NCBI RefSeq assembly: GCF_038181555.1
Contig: NZ_JBBWUA010000009.1
Location: forward strand, 47,420 to 111,419
DNA: 64,000 nt
Direction of reading: 5' to 3'
Origin: Desulfitobacterium sp038181555
GTDB lineage: Bacteria; Bacillota; Desulfitobacteriia; Desulfitobacteriales; Desulfitobacteriaceae
The notes under the pieces are model-generated. The model made no database searches. It was not told where the DNA came from and saw only the letters and a program-made list of their open reading frames with translations. The position numbers and the translations under genes are program-made. Within the stretch, counting starts at the first letter, position 1. Every line of letters starts with the position of its first letter. This document shows, in pieces, positions 48,504 to 56,729 of the stretch.

Positions 48504-49121
48504 CTAGATTGCGTCGCTTGCAAATACAAATTGCACATCATTTCCAAGGAGTGAATAATACTCCATCAACTCAAGGGTTCTCTCACGAACTCTTCCTTTA
48601 ATTGCCTGTGGCATCTGGACTCTACCCTGGCTACCGAAAACTGGGCCTGAGTCTCGCAAATTAAACACTTGGTTAACGAATTCCGATTCTTTCATATGAT
48701 GCTGTAACCAACCCTTTTGTGACTCGATCAATACCTCTTTCTCTTCTGGGTTCAACTTTGTGAGTAGCTTATTATATATAGCATTCAACTCTGCATCCCA
48801 CAATTTAATATACTTTGACTCAAGCTCAACCTGAGCTAACGTTGAAAAGTTTTTGGATTGATTCAACTCTTTGAATTCAACTACATAACTGTGATCAATC
48901 GGATTGTTATTTAGTTTGTCTACGAGCTCACCCGTCATATCATATACTCCATAATTACCAGAACCATTAACTTGAACTCGCTCACCATTGACTACTTGTT
49001 GATTTACCTCTGACGAGAGACTATCGTTTTGGGCCGATGCTTTACCACCTGTGACTTTTCCGCATGATACAATCAAAAAACTGATAGCAATCAGAATGCA
49101 CACTCTAATAATTCTTTGCAT
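48504..49121 (-). CDS. Lipoprotein with DUF1311 (LprI-like) domain
   Basis: Start at 49121 follows GGAGG and gives a lipoprotein signal peptide, RIIRVCILIAISFLIVSCGK, with lipobox IVSC. The C-terminal part LWDAELNAIYNKLLTKLNPE, then IESQKGWLQHHMKES, matches the DUF1311/LprI pattern (WDxxLNxxYxxL...QrxWlxyRd) found in lysozyme-inhibitor-like proteins; the Cys residues of that family are missing. A role on the outer face of the membrane is likely. 205 residues. Confidence 0.75.
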   Translation of the reverse strand: MQRIIRVCILIAISFLIVSCGKVTGGKASAQNDSLSSEVNQQVVNGERVQVNGSGNYGVYDMTGELVDKLNNNPIDHSYVVEFKELNQSKNFSTLAQVELESKYIKLWDAELNAIYNKLLTKLNPEEKEVLIESQKGWLQHHMKESEFVNQVFNLRDSGPVFGSQGRVQMPQAIKGRVRERTLELMEYYSLLGNDVQFVFASDAI

Positions 49122-49368
49122 AGAAATCCTCCTATGAAAACATTTTATGCGACCCGACAGGCCTATTACGTCCGACGTTTTCGCCATTCCAGCAGCTTCA
49201 TTTTACATTCATATTTTCTAAGTAACTGAGATAGACGCTAGTTAAATCTTTAGTTAGTTATCTGATGGTCGGCTCCCCATAGGAATATCCGAATAATTAT
49301 ATTTCCAGTTTGCAAAATTACGTAATAACGCATAAACTGTAAATACAAAGTACTGAAGGGGTGATATC

Positions 49369-49653
49369 ATGTCAGCTATCTCCCATAAAATCTTCGTTCA
49401 AAAACGAAACCTTATAAGCCTACCAAGGGATATTAGAGAAAAGCTCAATATTTCTGAAGGTGATGTTCTCGACATTAGGATGGATGACAATAAAATCATC
49501 ATTGAACCTATGAAACTAGTCCCCTCTGTCCAAGCATACTTTTGGACTGATAAAACACAAAATGATATGCTCGAGGCTAAAAATGATATTGAATCCGGTA
49601 ACGTCCGTGAATTTAATACAATTCGCGAATTCCTTGACGGTATCGAACAATGA
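49369..49653 (+). CDS. AbrB/SpoVT-type antitoxin
   Basis: 94 residues. The N-terminal swapped-hairpin DNA-binding domain reads LISLPRDIREKLNISEGDVLDIRMDDNKIII, split as LPRDIREKLNISEGD and VLDIRMDDN. The C-terminal tail (EFNTIREFLDGIEQ) would wrap the toxin. Its stop codon overlaps by 4 bases (ATGA) with a toxin-like frame that is broken. Confidence 0.9.
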   Translation: MSAISHKIFVQKRNLISLPRDIREKLNISEGDVLDIRMDDNKIIIEPMKLVPSVQAYFWTDKTQNDMLEAKNDIESGNVREFNTIREFLDGIEQ

Positions 49654-49799
49654 CTAGGCGCTTCCGATCTACCCGAAAATTTGATAAGCAATTTGGGCAG
49701 TTGAACTCGAAAACGCATAGTAACTACTTCGACAAGGCTCTCCCGATTCCTACCTTAAAGTACAAATTATTCCAAATAATAAAAATAAGCTTTGCCTAA
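49650..49799 (+). pseudogene. Truncated RelE/ParE-type toxin
   Basis: ATG overlaps the antitoxin stop. The product starts RRFRSTRKFDKQFGQLNSKT, the usual N-terminal helix pattern of RelE/YafQ-like mRNA interferases (normally 85-95 residues), but it stops after 49 codons. The frame loses similarity near residue 28 and runs into the terminator of the next operon, so the catalytic C-terminus is gone. Confidence 0.65.
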
Positions 49800-49820
49800 A
49801 TCACCTTAGGCAAAGCTTAT
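49786..49820 (-). terminator. Terminator of the ABC transporter operon at 49827-53321
   Basis: ATAAGCTTTGCCTAA pairs with TTAGGCAAAGCTTAT and is followed on the minus strand by TTTTATTATTT, 7 bases after the stop of the last gene. Confidence 0.8.
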
Positions 49821-49826
49821 TGCGTA

Positions 49827-50312
49827 TCACGAATTAAGCTGTTGCTCCAGTCTCCTGAAGCCTAAATACATGGCGATCCGCCATGGGAAGATCATGCTCA
49901 AGGCCAGGATGAAAAAGATTCCGCTCATCTGAGCGGGCTCGATGAGGATCACATCCGGCAAGATCATCTTCCCGATGATGCGAATCACCACTAAGCCGAA
50001 CAACACCACTAGGAACAACTTCGAGCGCTGGAGATAGATTTGATTGTCCCGGACTTCGAACTTGGAGGTTTTAATCAAGAGTATCGAGAAGAGCATCCCC
50101 AGCATCACCGCGCAGATTAACTCGGTCAGGGTAGGACGGAACATGGGCAGGAGGAACATACTCGTACCTGTCGCCATGAACAGGGGAGGCAAAATAAGCT
50201 TCTTGGCTTCTACAGGTTTACTCATGTTTTTTGCTCGGATCAGATTGACCATAACGACCATCATCACGGATACCACGATGGAGCCTGTCATTAAAATCTC
50301 TTTTGTCAGCAT
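49827..50312 (-). CDS. CcdC-like membrane protein (DUF1453)
   Basis: Start at 50312 (161 residues) is preferred because upstream codons overlap the permease gene. Five membrane helices are seen. LIRAKNMSKPVEAKKLILPPLFM and KTSKFEVRDNQIYLQRSK are typical of CcdC proteins of Bacillus, which lie near cytochrome c maturation genes but have no proven function. Here it is the last gene of an ABC export operon, not near cytochrome genes. Confidence 0.8.
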   Translation of the reverse strand: MLTKEILMTGSIVVSVMMVVMVNLIRAKNMSKPVEAKKLILPPLFMATGTSMFLLPMFRPTLTELICAVMLGMLFSILLIKTSKFEVRDNQIYLQRSKLFLVVLFGLVVIRIIGKMILPDVILIEPAQMSGIFFILALSMIFPWRIAMYLGFRRLEQQLNS

Positions 50313-50334
50313 AGCAACAATCTCTAATCCCTTT

Positions 50335-51132
50335 CTAGATATCTTTCTTTGAGAACTTCCAGGTGGCGAGAGCCACAAAGGTCAGCATGTAGAGGGCGAT
50401 GTACAAAAACATCCATGTGCTGGCTGGTTGACCACTTCCGGAAAGACTGGCTGCAGACATGGCACTTCCCGCCAGTTGCGAATTAGGGACCATGACTCTC
50501 TCCATGCTGGTGTAGATGGTTTGGAAAGGAGAGATTAGGCTGATAAAGATTCCCGTGCTGATGATGGAGTCGCTATTCAAATAGCCCCCTATCATCTCAA
50601 CCATGCCACCCACATTCCCTAAAATGTAGATAAAGATGACCGCGATGCCATTAGCCACTGCCTTTAAGGATACTGAGCCGTAGACCGTGAGGCAGAGCAG
50701 TGCCACCGGTATTAGTAGATAGAGTAACCAGCCCTTGAGAATCTGTGCAAAGGTCAGGCTTAGAATCGTATCAAGACCATAGAAGGAGCCGATCGCTAAG
50801 ATCAAGGCAAAAAGCACTGTCGCATAGAGGCTGGCTAAGATGACCAAGCCAAAAAGCTTGCCCAGAATGTATTCATAGCGCTGAATTGGACGGGCCAGAA
50901 TACCATGGATTAGTCCAGATTCCAGCTCGGAGGCGATGGCCCCGGAGCCCAACATAATGGTGAGCAAGGCAATCAGCATCGAGGAAAATTGAAAGCCCAT
51001 TCGTGTGACCATTTGCATGGCAAAGGGGCGAAATTGCTCTTGCCCCATCCCATGGGTCACTGAGGAATTAGGAAAATAGTTGAGCATAATAGTCCAGAAT
51101 ACCAAGTAAAGAAGAGATACGATCCCCATCAC
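50335..51132 (-). CDS. ABC-2 type transporter permease, start probably non-canonical upstream
   Basis: Six membrane helices over 265 residues. ASELESGLIHGILARPIQRYEYILGKL is the conserved cytoplasmic coupling loop of ABC-2 permeases. The first usual start (GTG 51132) leaves the N-terminus short. Upstream the frame is open and encodes IVTTLQEAIRKRTFIV, exactly the family's N-terminal amphipathic helix. GGAGG lies 8 bases before an ATC codon at 51189, where an ATG would be expected. It is 1-4 bases from the ATPase gene stop. The full protein is probably 284 residues. Confidence 0.88.
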   Translation of the reverse strand: MMGIVSLLYLVFWTIMLNYFPNSSVTHGMGQEQFRPFAMQMVTRMGFQFSSMLIALLTIMLGSGAIASELESGLIHGILARPIQRYEYILGKLFGLVILASLYATVLFALILAIGSFYGLDTILSLTFAQILKGWLLYLLIPVALLCLTVYGSVSLKAVANGIAVIFIYILGNVGGMVEMIGGYLNSDSIISTGIFISLISPFQTIYTSMERVMVPNSQLAGSAMSAASLSGSGQPASTWMFLYIALYMLTFVALATWKFSKKDI

Positions 51133-51192
51133 GATAAAAGTTCTTTTACGAATGGCTTCTTGAAGTGTCGTAACAATAATCGCAGTGATGGC

Positions 51193-52254
51193 TTATTCCT
51201 CCTCTCCCACAAGCTGCATAAACACCGTTTCTAGGGTCTCATGGTGAGGAGTCATTTCATATAGGGTTGCTCCTTGGGCTATCAGACGGTTGGCAAGAGT
51301 CGGAATTTCTTCGTAGTCGCGGAGAACGACGTGGAAGGTGTCCTCACCTATCCGTTCCACTAATCGTTTCCCCTTACCGAATTTATCTTGTGAATCTAAC
51401 TTACCTAACTTATCAGGCTCAGCTAGGTCAACGTGCCCACTGTGCTCTCCCAGCTCACCGTGATTATCTAGTTCATCCAACTTGTCGAGCTCAAATTGCT
51501 CACTCAGCCTACCTAGCTTCCCCTGTTCACTCTGCTTAACTATGCTCATCAAACTCTCTTCGCTCACACCCTTCGCCCGCAGAGTTAGGGAAATCTCACC
51601 CATGAGCAGCTCTTCCATAGAAGCGGATTTCACGATCTTGCCCTTATGGATAAAGGTCACACGGTCGCAGACCGCTTCCACCTCACTGAGTAGATGGCTG
51701 TTGAGAAACACGGTGGCTCCTTCATTTTTGAGGGAAAATATGATGTCCCGTACCTCTTTACGTCCGATAGGATCGAGAGCCGAGGTTGGTTCGTCAAGAA
51801 AAATCAGCTGGGGTTCAGGGAGCAAGGCACAGGCCAAGCCAATGCGCTGTTGCATCCCTTTGCTATAGGAACCCACCTTATACTTCTCCTGTCCTTCGAG
51901 ACCCACGAGCTGCAAAACCCTCTGGATTCTCTCGTTTTTATTCTTAAGACGGCTTAACTGAGCGTGAAAGTTCAGGAGGTCCAAGCCCGTCATCCAGTCC
52001 TGATAACGAAAGAGTTCCGGAAGATAGCCGAGCTTTTCGCGGGCTGTCACATCTCCAAGTGGCTTCCCTAAAACAGTTCCCCCTCCGGAGGTGGGAAAAA
52101 TTAGACCCAGGAGCATTTTTATACAGGTACTCTTTCCCGCTCCATTACGACCGAGAAAACCATATACCTGCCCCGCTTCCACTTCCAGATTGATGAGGTC
52201 ACAAGCGGTCTTGTTGCCATAGACTTTAGTCAAGCCCTCTGTTTCGATGATCAT
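51193..52254 (-). CDS. ABC transporter ATPase with a repetitive linker
   Basis: Walker A is GRNGAGKSTC near residue 36, the signature is SYSKGMQQRIGLACAL, and Walker B is LIFLDEPTSALD. After the standard ATPase, residues about 240-305 form a Leu/Gly/Asp-rich low-complexity linker (KLGRLSEQFELDKLDEL, HVDLAEPDKLGKLD), then a normal C-terminal domain. It overlaps the upstream gene by one base and works with the permease at 50335. Together they are an export system of unknown substrate, expressed with a DUF4367-like exported protein. Confidence 0.92.
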   Translation of the reverse strand: MIIETEGLTKVYGNKTACDLINLEVEAGQVYGFLGRNGAGKSTCIKMLLGLIFPTSGGGTVLGKPLGDVTAREKLGYLPELFRYQDWMTGLDLLNFHAQLSRLKNKNERIQRVLQLVGLEGQEKYKVGSYSKGMQQRIGLACALLPEPQLIFLDEPTSALDPIGRKEVRDIIFSLKNEGATVFLNSHLLSEVEAVCDRVTFIHKGKIVKSASMEELLMGEISLTLRAKGVSEESLMSIVKQSEQGKLGRLSEQFELDKLDELDNHGELGEHSGHVDLAEPDKLGKLDSQDKFGKGKRLVERIGEDTFHVVLRDYEEIPTLANRLIAQGATLYEMTPHHETLETVFMQLVGEEE

Positions 52255-53321
52255 TAACGAACGCTCCTAGCGATTTTTGCCAGCTCAGCATCCGTCTTAT
52301 TACCCGTTAGGGTATAGAGGTTGCCATCCTTGGTCCAAATCAGCATGGAAGCTTTCTCATAATCTATAGCGGATATATCTTCCATCGCCTTTTTATGGGC
52401 CTCCAAGAGGGCTGTATATTGATCTTCACCGTGCTTAGCAATAAATTGTGCTTTGAATTCGGCTACCTTAGCTTCATCAACTTTTCCCTGAGCATGGTCT
52501 AGATACTTGCTTGAGGCTTCCGTTCCGGTCTGGGTCATGGGCATATCTTGAGAAAAGCTCTCCATCATACCCTTCAAATCGGCTAAGGTATAGATATAGC
52601 CCTTTTGATTGCCCAAGTCCACTTCGCGACCAAAACCTTCGAAGACAGGCAGATAAATATGGTTGCTATCTGATTCAGTCTCCGCTAATTGCTGACGCAG
52701 ATGGGTGGGAAGGACCGGCAGATTCAGCATTACCTCCCGCAATTCTGTCTTGGCCGCTTCGGGAGCGTCCAGATGGGACTTTTGTGAAGCTGTGAAAAGG
52801 ACATCTTCATACTTCACCAAAGCCGCGCCGGAAGACTTTAAGGTCATCTCCACCTTGTCAAGTGCAGGGGTCAGCTGTTTGGGACTTTTCAAAGTAGTCA
52901 GCACCCCGTTGATTCCCTGTACATCCAGAGTGAATTTGAATTCACTGGCTTCGAGGGCTGAGATTGCCGGAGTCTGTCCCTCCAACTCCTTAGGCAAGCG
53001 CAGTCTGAAGGCCTTGAAATCCTCCGCCTTTTCCAGCTCTCTTACCTGATGCTGTGGTTGAGATATGACATTGATGAGGGACTTATGTTCAATCCCCTCA
53101 CCCTTTAATCCCGCGGGGTACTTTGCCTTGAGCTCCTTTTGGAGATTAGCTACGTTTTGCATGCCTTCTTGCAGGTCGGCTAGTGTGATCTGAATGGTCT
53201 GCACATCATTGACTCGAAAAACTGATAATACCTCCGTGGCTAGAGTTTGGACGGGTTTTACAAAAGCAACCAGCGCTAAGGCGGAAGCTATGGAAACTGT
53301 GATAAGAAGCTTTTTCTTCAT
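52254..53321 (-). CDS. Exported DUF4367-like protein, first gene of ABC operon
   Basis: Signal peptide or anchor (KKKLLITVSIASALALVAFV) followed by about 330 extracytoplasmic residues. The C-terminus ASMLIWTKDGNLYTLTGN resembles the DUF4367 ending found in envelope-stress and anti-sigma-like proteins. Inside, two similar segments occur (FRLRLPKELEGQTPAI and the later VFEGFGREVDLGNQKGYIYT). GGAGGG precedes the start. It is divergent from an OmpR-type two-component system, and an array of 11-bp repeats lies between them. Confidence 0.7.
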   Translation of the reverse strand: MKKKLLITVSIASALALVAFVKPVQTLATEVLSVFRVNDVQTIQITLADLQEGMQNVANLQKELKAKYPAGLKGEGIEHKSLINVISQPQHQVRELEKAEDFKAFRLRLPKELEGQTPAISALEASEFKFTLDVQGINGVLTTLKSPKQLTPALDKVEMTLKSSGAALVKYEDVLFTASQKSHLDAPEAAKTELREVMLNLPVLPTHLRQQLAETESDSNHIYLPVFEGFGREVDLGNQKGYIYTLADLKGMMESFSQDMPMTQTGTEASSKYLDHAQGKVDEAKVAEFKAQFIAKHGEDQYTALLEAHKKAMEDISAIDYEKASMLIWTKDGNLYTLTGNKTDAELAKIARSVR

Positions 53322-53810
53322 GGATGAAATCCCTCCGTTTCTTAATGGGTCAAGTGTAGTTTAGCCCCGGAATATGACCTGAATGTGTCCTGAATGCGTC
53401 CAATTGAAATTTTATAGACTATTGTAGTATGCTTGACTTGAAGAAAGCGAAATGTATCATTAAGCAGTGAGTGACTGTCAAGTAGTTAAACTAAATAGTT
53501 GCAATGAAAAATAGAAGTCTTAATCAAGTCATACTGAGGTCATACTGAGGTCATACTGAGGTCATACTGAGGTCATACTGAGGTCATACCGAGGTCATAC
53601 TGAGGTCATACTGAGGTCACACAAGCTAGGTACACTGAAATTGACATCATCAACTATTTAATGTACCAGTCTTAATATCAATACTCACTACTTATATTTT
53701 TCATTTATCTTTGCACTAATAGGTTGGCATCAACCGAAATAGATCTTACACTGCTACATTTTTTATCTACATATTAAAGTAACGTTTTCCCGTGATGGAG
53801 GGTGCAGATT
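53322..53810. other. Regulatory gap between ABC operon and two-component system
   Basis: 489 bases without a gene. It contains the nine-unit array at 53525-53623. The rest is AT-rich with no further structure that I can define. Confidence 0.7.
53525..53623. repeat. Array of nine 11-bp direct repeats (GAGGTCATACT)
   Basis: Perfect or near-perfect GAGGTCATACT units start at 53536, 53547, 53558, 53569, 53580, 53591, 53602 and 53613, and a first partial unit begins at 53525. The 11-bp period places each copy on the same face of the helix. PhoB/OmpR-type regulators bind direct repeats of this spacing, and GTCATA recalls the pho-box half-site. The array is between the regulator gene and the ABC operon, so it is a likely binding site cluster. 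Confidence 0.9.
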
Positions 53811-54485
53811 ATGTTTCATATACTGATCGTCGAAGATAATGCTAATATTCGAAAGCTGATGGCCGCTCGCCTGGAGCAGGAAGGCTATGTCATCTATCAG
53901 GCGGAGCATGGGCGAAAAGCCTTAGAAATTCTTGATATACAGCATATTGATTTAATCATCTGCGATATTATGATGCCTCAGATGGATGGTTATCAGCTTA
54001 CTCAAATCCTGCGGGAGGCGGACTACACCGCACCCATCCTCATGGTCACTGCTAAGGAAAGCTTTGAGGATAAAAAGAAAGGCTTCCAGTTGGGTTCGGA
54101 TGATTATATGGTCAAGCCTATTAATCTGAACGAGCTGGTCCTTAGAGTTGCCGCCCTACTTCGGCGTGCCCGCATCTCTACGGAACGCAAAATCACCTTG
54201 GGGGATATTGTCCTCGATTATGATACCCTGACTGTCACCACCAAGGATACAGTCTATGAGTTACCCAAAAAAGAATTCTATCTATTGTTCAAGCTCTTGA
54301 GCTATCCGAAGCAGATTTTTACCCGCCAGCATTTATTAGACGAGATTTGGGGGATGGATACGGATGTGGACGAGCGAACTGTGGACAGCCACATTAAAAA
54401 GCTGCGCAAGAAATTTGAAGACCTGGAAGAATTCAAGATCATCACCATCCGGGGCTTAGGATATAAGGCGGAGAAGAAAGTATGA
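53811..54485 (+). CDS. OmpR/PhoB family response regulator
   Basis: Receiver domain with LIVEDNA near the N-terminus, phospho-Asp at residue 52 (LIICDIMMP), and KPI near 102; winged-helix output domain with LPKKEFYLLFKLLSYP and the recognition helix DERTVDSHIKKLRKKF. ATG 53811 follows GGAGGG at good spacing; GTG at 53802 lies in that box. The stop overlaps the kinase start by 4 bases. It likely binds the 11-bp repeats upstream. Confidence 0.94.
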   Translation: MFHILIVEDNANIRKLMAARLEQEGYVIYQAEHGRKALEILDIQHIDLIICDIMMPQMDGYQLTQILREADYTAPILMVTAKESFEDKKKGFQLGSDDYMVKPINLNELVLRVAALLRRARISTERKITLGDIVLDYDTLTVTTKDTVYELPKKEFYLLFKLLSYPKQIFTRQHLLDEIWGMDTDVDERTVDSHIKKLRKKFEDLEEFKIITIRGLGYKAEKKV

Positions 54486-55546
54486 AAAATTTTACAACGT
54501 CCATACGGGCGAAATTCACCCTCTTATTTATCGGGATTCTATGTTTATCCTGCCTCGTTTCCTTAGGCTTTATGATTGTCGCGGCCTATCATCTTCATAG
54601 GTTAGGCACCATCAGCCACCAAGGAAGCATGGTTTTTCTTTTAACAGCGACGGTCGTTCTTTGTGCGGTTATCGGTTCAACACTGATGGTTTTCGCCTCA
54701 AAATATTTCTCAGGCCCGATTAAGCTTATCAGCGACAGCACCAAGGAAGTCGCTAAAGGGAATTTTGATGTGGAGATTCAGTATAAGAGTCAAGATGAGG
54801 TCGGTACTCTAGCTAAGAATTTCAACCTCATGACCCAGGAGCTCCGGAGCATGGAATATCTCCGCAAGGATTTTATCAGCAATGTCTCCCATGAGTTTAA
54901 GACTCCCATCGTGTCTATTCAAGGCTTTGCCGAAATGATCAAGGACGAGAACCTCCCTCGAGATAAATTCGAGGAATACACCGATATTATCATTCAAGAA
55001 TCGCGCCGACTGAACAACCTTTCCGCGAATATGCTGCGCTTGTCCAAGCTCGATTATCAGGTGATTCCCGATAAAAAAGTCAGCTTTCCACTGGACGAAC
55101 AGATCCGCAAAACCATCCTCCTCTTAGAGGAGCATTGGTCGGCCAAGAATATCAACCTAGAGATCGATTTGGCAAAAGTCAGCTACGAAGGGGATGAGGA
55201 CCTAATCCAACAAATCTGGATCAACCTCATCGGCAATGCCATTAAGTTCTCCCATCCTGAAGGGTCAATCACCATTACTCTGCAGGAAACCTCGGATTCT
55301 CTCATGGTGGTAATCAAAGATGAAGGAATCGGCATGACCCAGGAGATTCAGCCTCATATCTTTGACAAGTTCTATAAAAGCGACACCTCTCGCTCAGAAG
55401 CCGGCAATGGTCTGGGACTGGCCATTGTCAAAAGGATCGTGGAGATCTGCCAAGGAACCATCACCTTTACCAGTGAGGAGGGTTTGGGTACAAGTTTTCA
55501 CGTCACCCTGCCCAAATCTTTGAAGACCTCCTTGCCGTCGAAGTAG
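54482..55546 (+). CDS. Sensor histidine kinase with minimal extracytoplasmic part
   Basis: 354 residues. Two membrane helices (about 14-37 and 52-75) are separated by only about 15 residues, so signals may be sensed within the membrane, as in kinases linked to ABC-type detoxification systems. HAMP, HisKA (SNVSHEFKTPIVSIQGF) and HATPase (NLIGNAIKFSHP, DEGIGMTQEI, GNGLGLAIVKR) follow. It overlaps the response regulator by 4 bases. The divergent ABC operon fits such a partner. Confidence 0.93.
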   Translation: MKNFTTSIRAKFTLLFIGILCLSCLVSLGFMIVAAYHLHRLGTISHQGSMVFLLTATVVLCAVIGSTLMVFASKYFSGPIKLISDSTKEVAKGNFDVEIQYKSQDEVGTLAKNFNLMTQELRSMEYLRKDFISNVSHEFKTPIVSIQGFAEMIKDENLPRDKFEEYTDIIIQESRRLNNLSANMLRLSKLDYQVIPDKKVSFPLDEQIRKTILLLEEHWSAKNINLEIDLAKVSYEGDEDLIQQIWINLIGNAIKFSHPEGSITITLQETSDSLMVVIKDEGIGMTQEIQPHIFDKFYKSDTSRSEAGNGLGLAIVKRIVEICQGTITFTSEEGLGTSFHVTLPKSLKTSLPSK

Positions 55547-55638
55547 GAATGTAAAGGCTTAGAAAACAACTTTCTTTATGGTATGATTTACTAAAAGGTT
55601 TTCACCTTGTAGTGATGTTTGTGAAGGAGTTTGAAGCT

Positions 55639-56622
55639 ATGAACTATATCAATATGACAAGAGAACAGCTTCTGGAGCGTATCGAAGCGCTTGAGCTACT
55701 GACTCGTGAATTGCTAAGGGAAAAGGAGCAGGAAACTACGCTGGAATATGCTTGGAGCGGCAATCTTGGACATTGGTATTGGGATATCAAGACAAATACT
55801 GTGACATTTAATCCACTTAAAGTAACTAATTTGGGCTATGACAAAAACGAAATACCGGAACATGTTACTTATCAGTTCTTCACTGAAAAACTTCATCCAG
55901 ACGATTTCCAAAAGACAATGGATGCTATGCTCAACCACTTACATGGAAAAGCCAATGTATATGAGGTTGAATATCGTATTCTTGCTAAGGATGGAAAATA
56001 TAGATGGTATTATGATCGCGGCAAAATAACAGTATATGACGATAGTGGCAAACCAAAACATCTTGCCGGAATTGTTTTTGATATTACTGAAAAGAAAGAA
56101 TTGGAGATGGAACTACAGATCAAAAATCAGATTCTAGCTGAGCGGGCCAAAATTGATGGACTAACAAATCTTAATAATCATCGAACACTGATAGATCGCT
56201 TAAAATCAGAGATAGCTGATGCGAGCAGAATGGATAAGCCTTTATCTATAGCTATTTTTGACATAGATGATTTCAAAAAAGTAAATGACTGTAAAGGCCA
56301 CATCTGTGGGGATCAGGTCCTCATTGATGTTGCCGCTCTCTTTAAGAAAAGCATAAGAGATACCGATTTTGCAGGAAGATATGGCGGAGAGGAGTTCATG
56401 GTTATATTTCCGAATACCGATCTAGCCAAAGCTATAAAAATATCAGACCGAATCAGACAGTCTGTTGAATGTCATCCCTTTGTAAACGGTTTAAAAGTAA
56501 CAATAAGTGGCGGCGTAAAGCAGTACGAAGGAGAAAATCTTACAGAGCTTATTCATTCTGCCGATATAAAGTTATATGAAGCCAAAAGGAAGGGGAAAAA
56601 TAGGATAGAACCAATCGATTGA
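55639..56622 (+). CDS. PAS-GGDEF diguanylate cyclase
   Basis: Start ATG 55639 follows GAAGGAG; 327 residues. A short coiled-coil (EQLLERIEALELLTREL) is followed by a PAS/PAC domain (GHWYWDIKTNTVTFNP, and YRWYYDRGKITVYDDSG). A GGDEF domain follows, with IFDIDDFKKVND and the active site GRYGGEEFMVIFPN (GGEEF), so cyclic di-GMP synthesis is expected. An RxxD inhibitory site is not obvious (KSIRDTDFAG is close). It is cytoplasmic. Confidence 0.93.
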   Translation: MNYINMTREQLLERIEALELLTRELLREKEQETTLEYAWSGNLGHWYWDIKTNTVTFNPLKVTNLGYDKNEIPEHVTYQFFTEKLHPDDFQKTMDAMLNHLHGKANVYEVEYRILAKDGKYRWYYDRGKITVYDDSGKPKHLAGIVFDITEKKELEMELQIKNQILAERAKIDGLTNLNNHRTLIDRLKSEIADASRMDKPLSIAIFDIDDFKKVNDCKGHICGDQVLIDVAALFKKSIRDTDFAGRYGGEEFMVIFPNTDLAKAIKISDRIRQSVECHPFVNGLKVTISGGVKQYEGENLTELIHSADIKLYEAKRKGKNRIEPID

Positions 56623-56623
56623 T

Positions 56624-56673
56624 CAAAGGGCAACATCAACACGAAACTTAGCTTTCTGTTGATGTTGCCCTTT
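56624..56673. terminator. Bidirectional terminator between the GGDEF and serpin genes
   Basis: AAAGGGCAACATCAAC pairs perfectly with GTTGATGTTGCCCTTT around an 18-base loop, between two convergent genes. Confidence 0.75.
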
Positions 56674-56729
56674 ACTACTGCTATTGTGGCTATCTTTATT
56701 CATTTTCTACTTTTGTTCAGCTACTACTT

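Noticed and set aside
53525..53623. 11-bp array as CRISPR or protein-coding repeat
   Set aside because: The unit is too short, there are no spacers, and no frame across it has a start or ribosome binding site.
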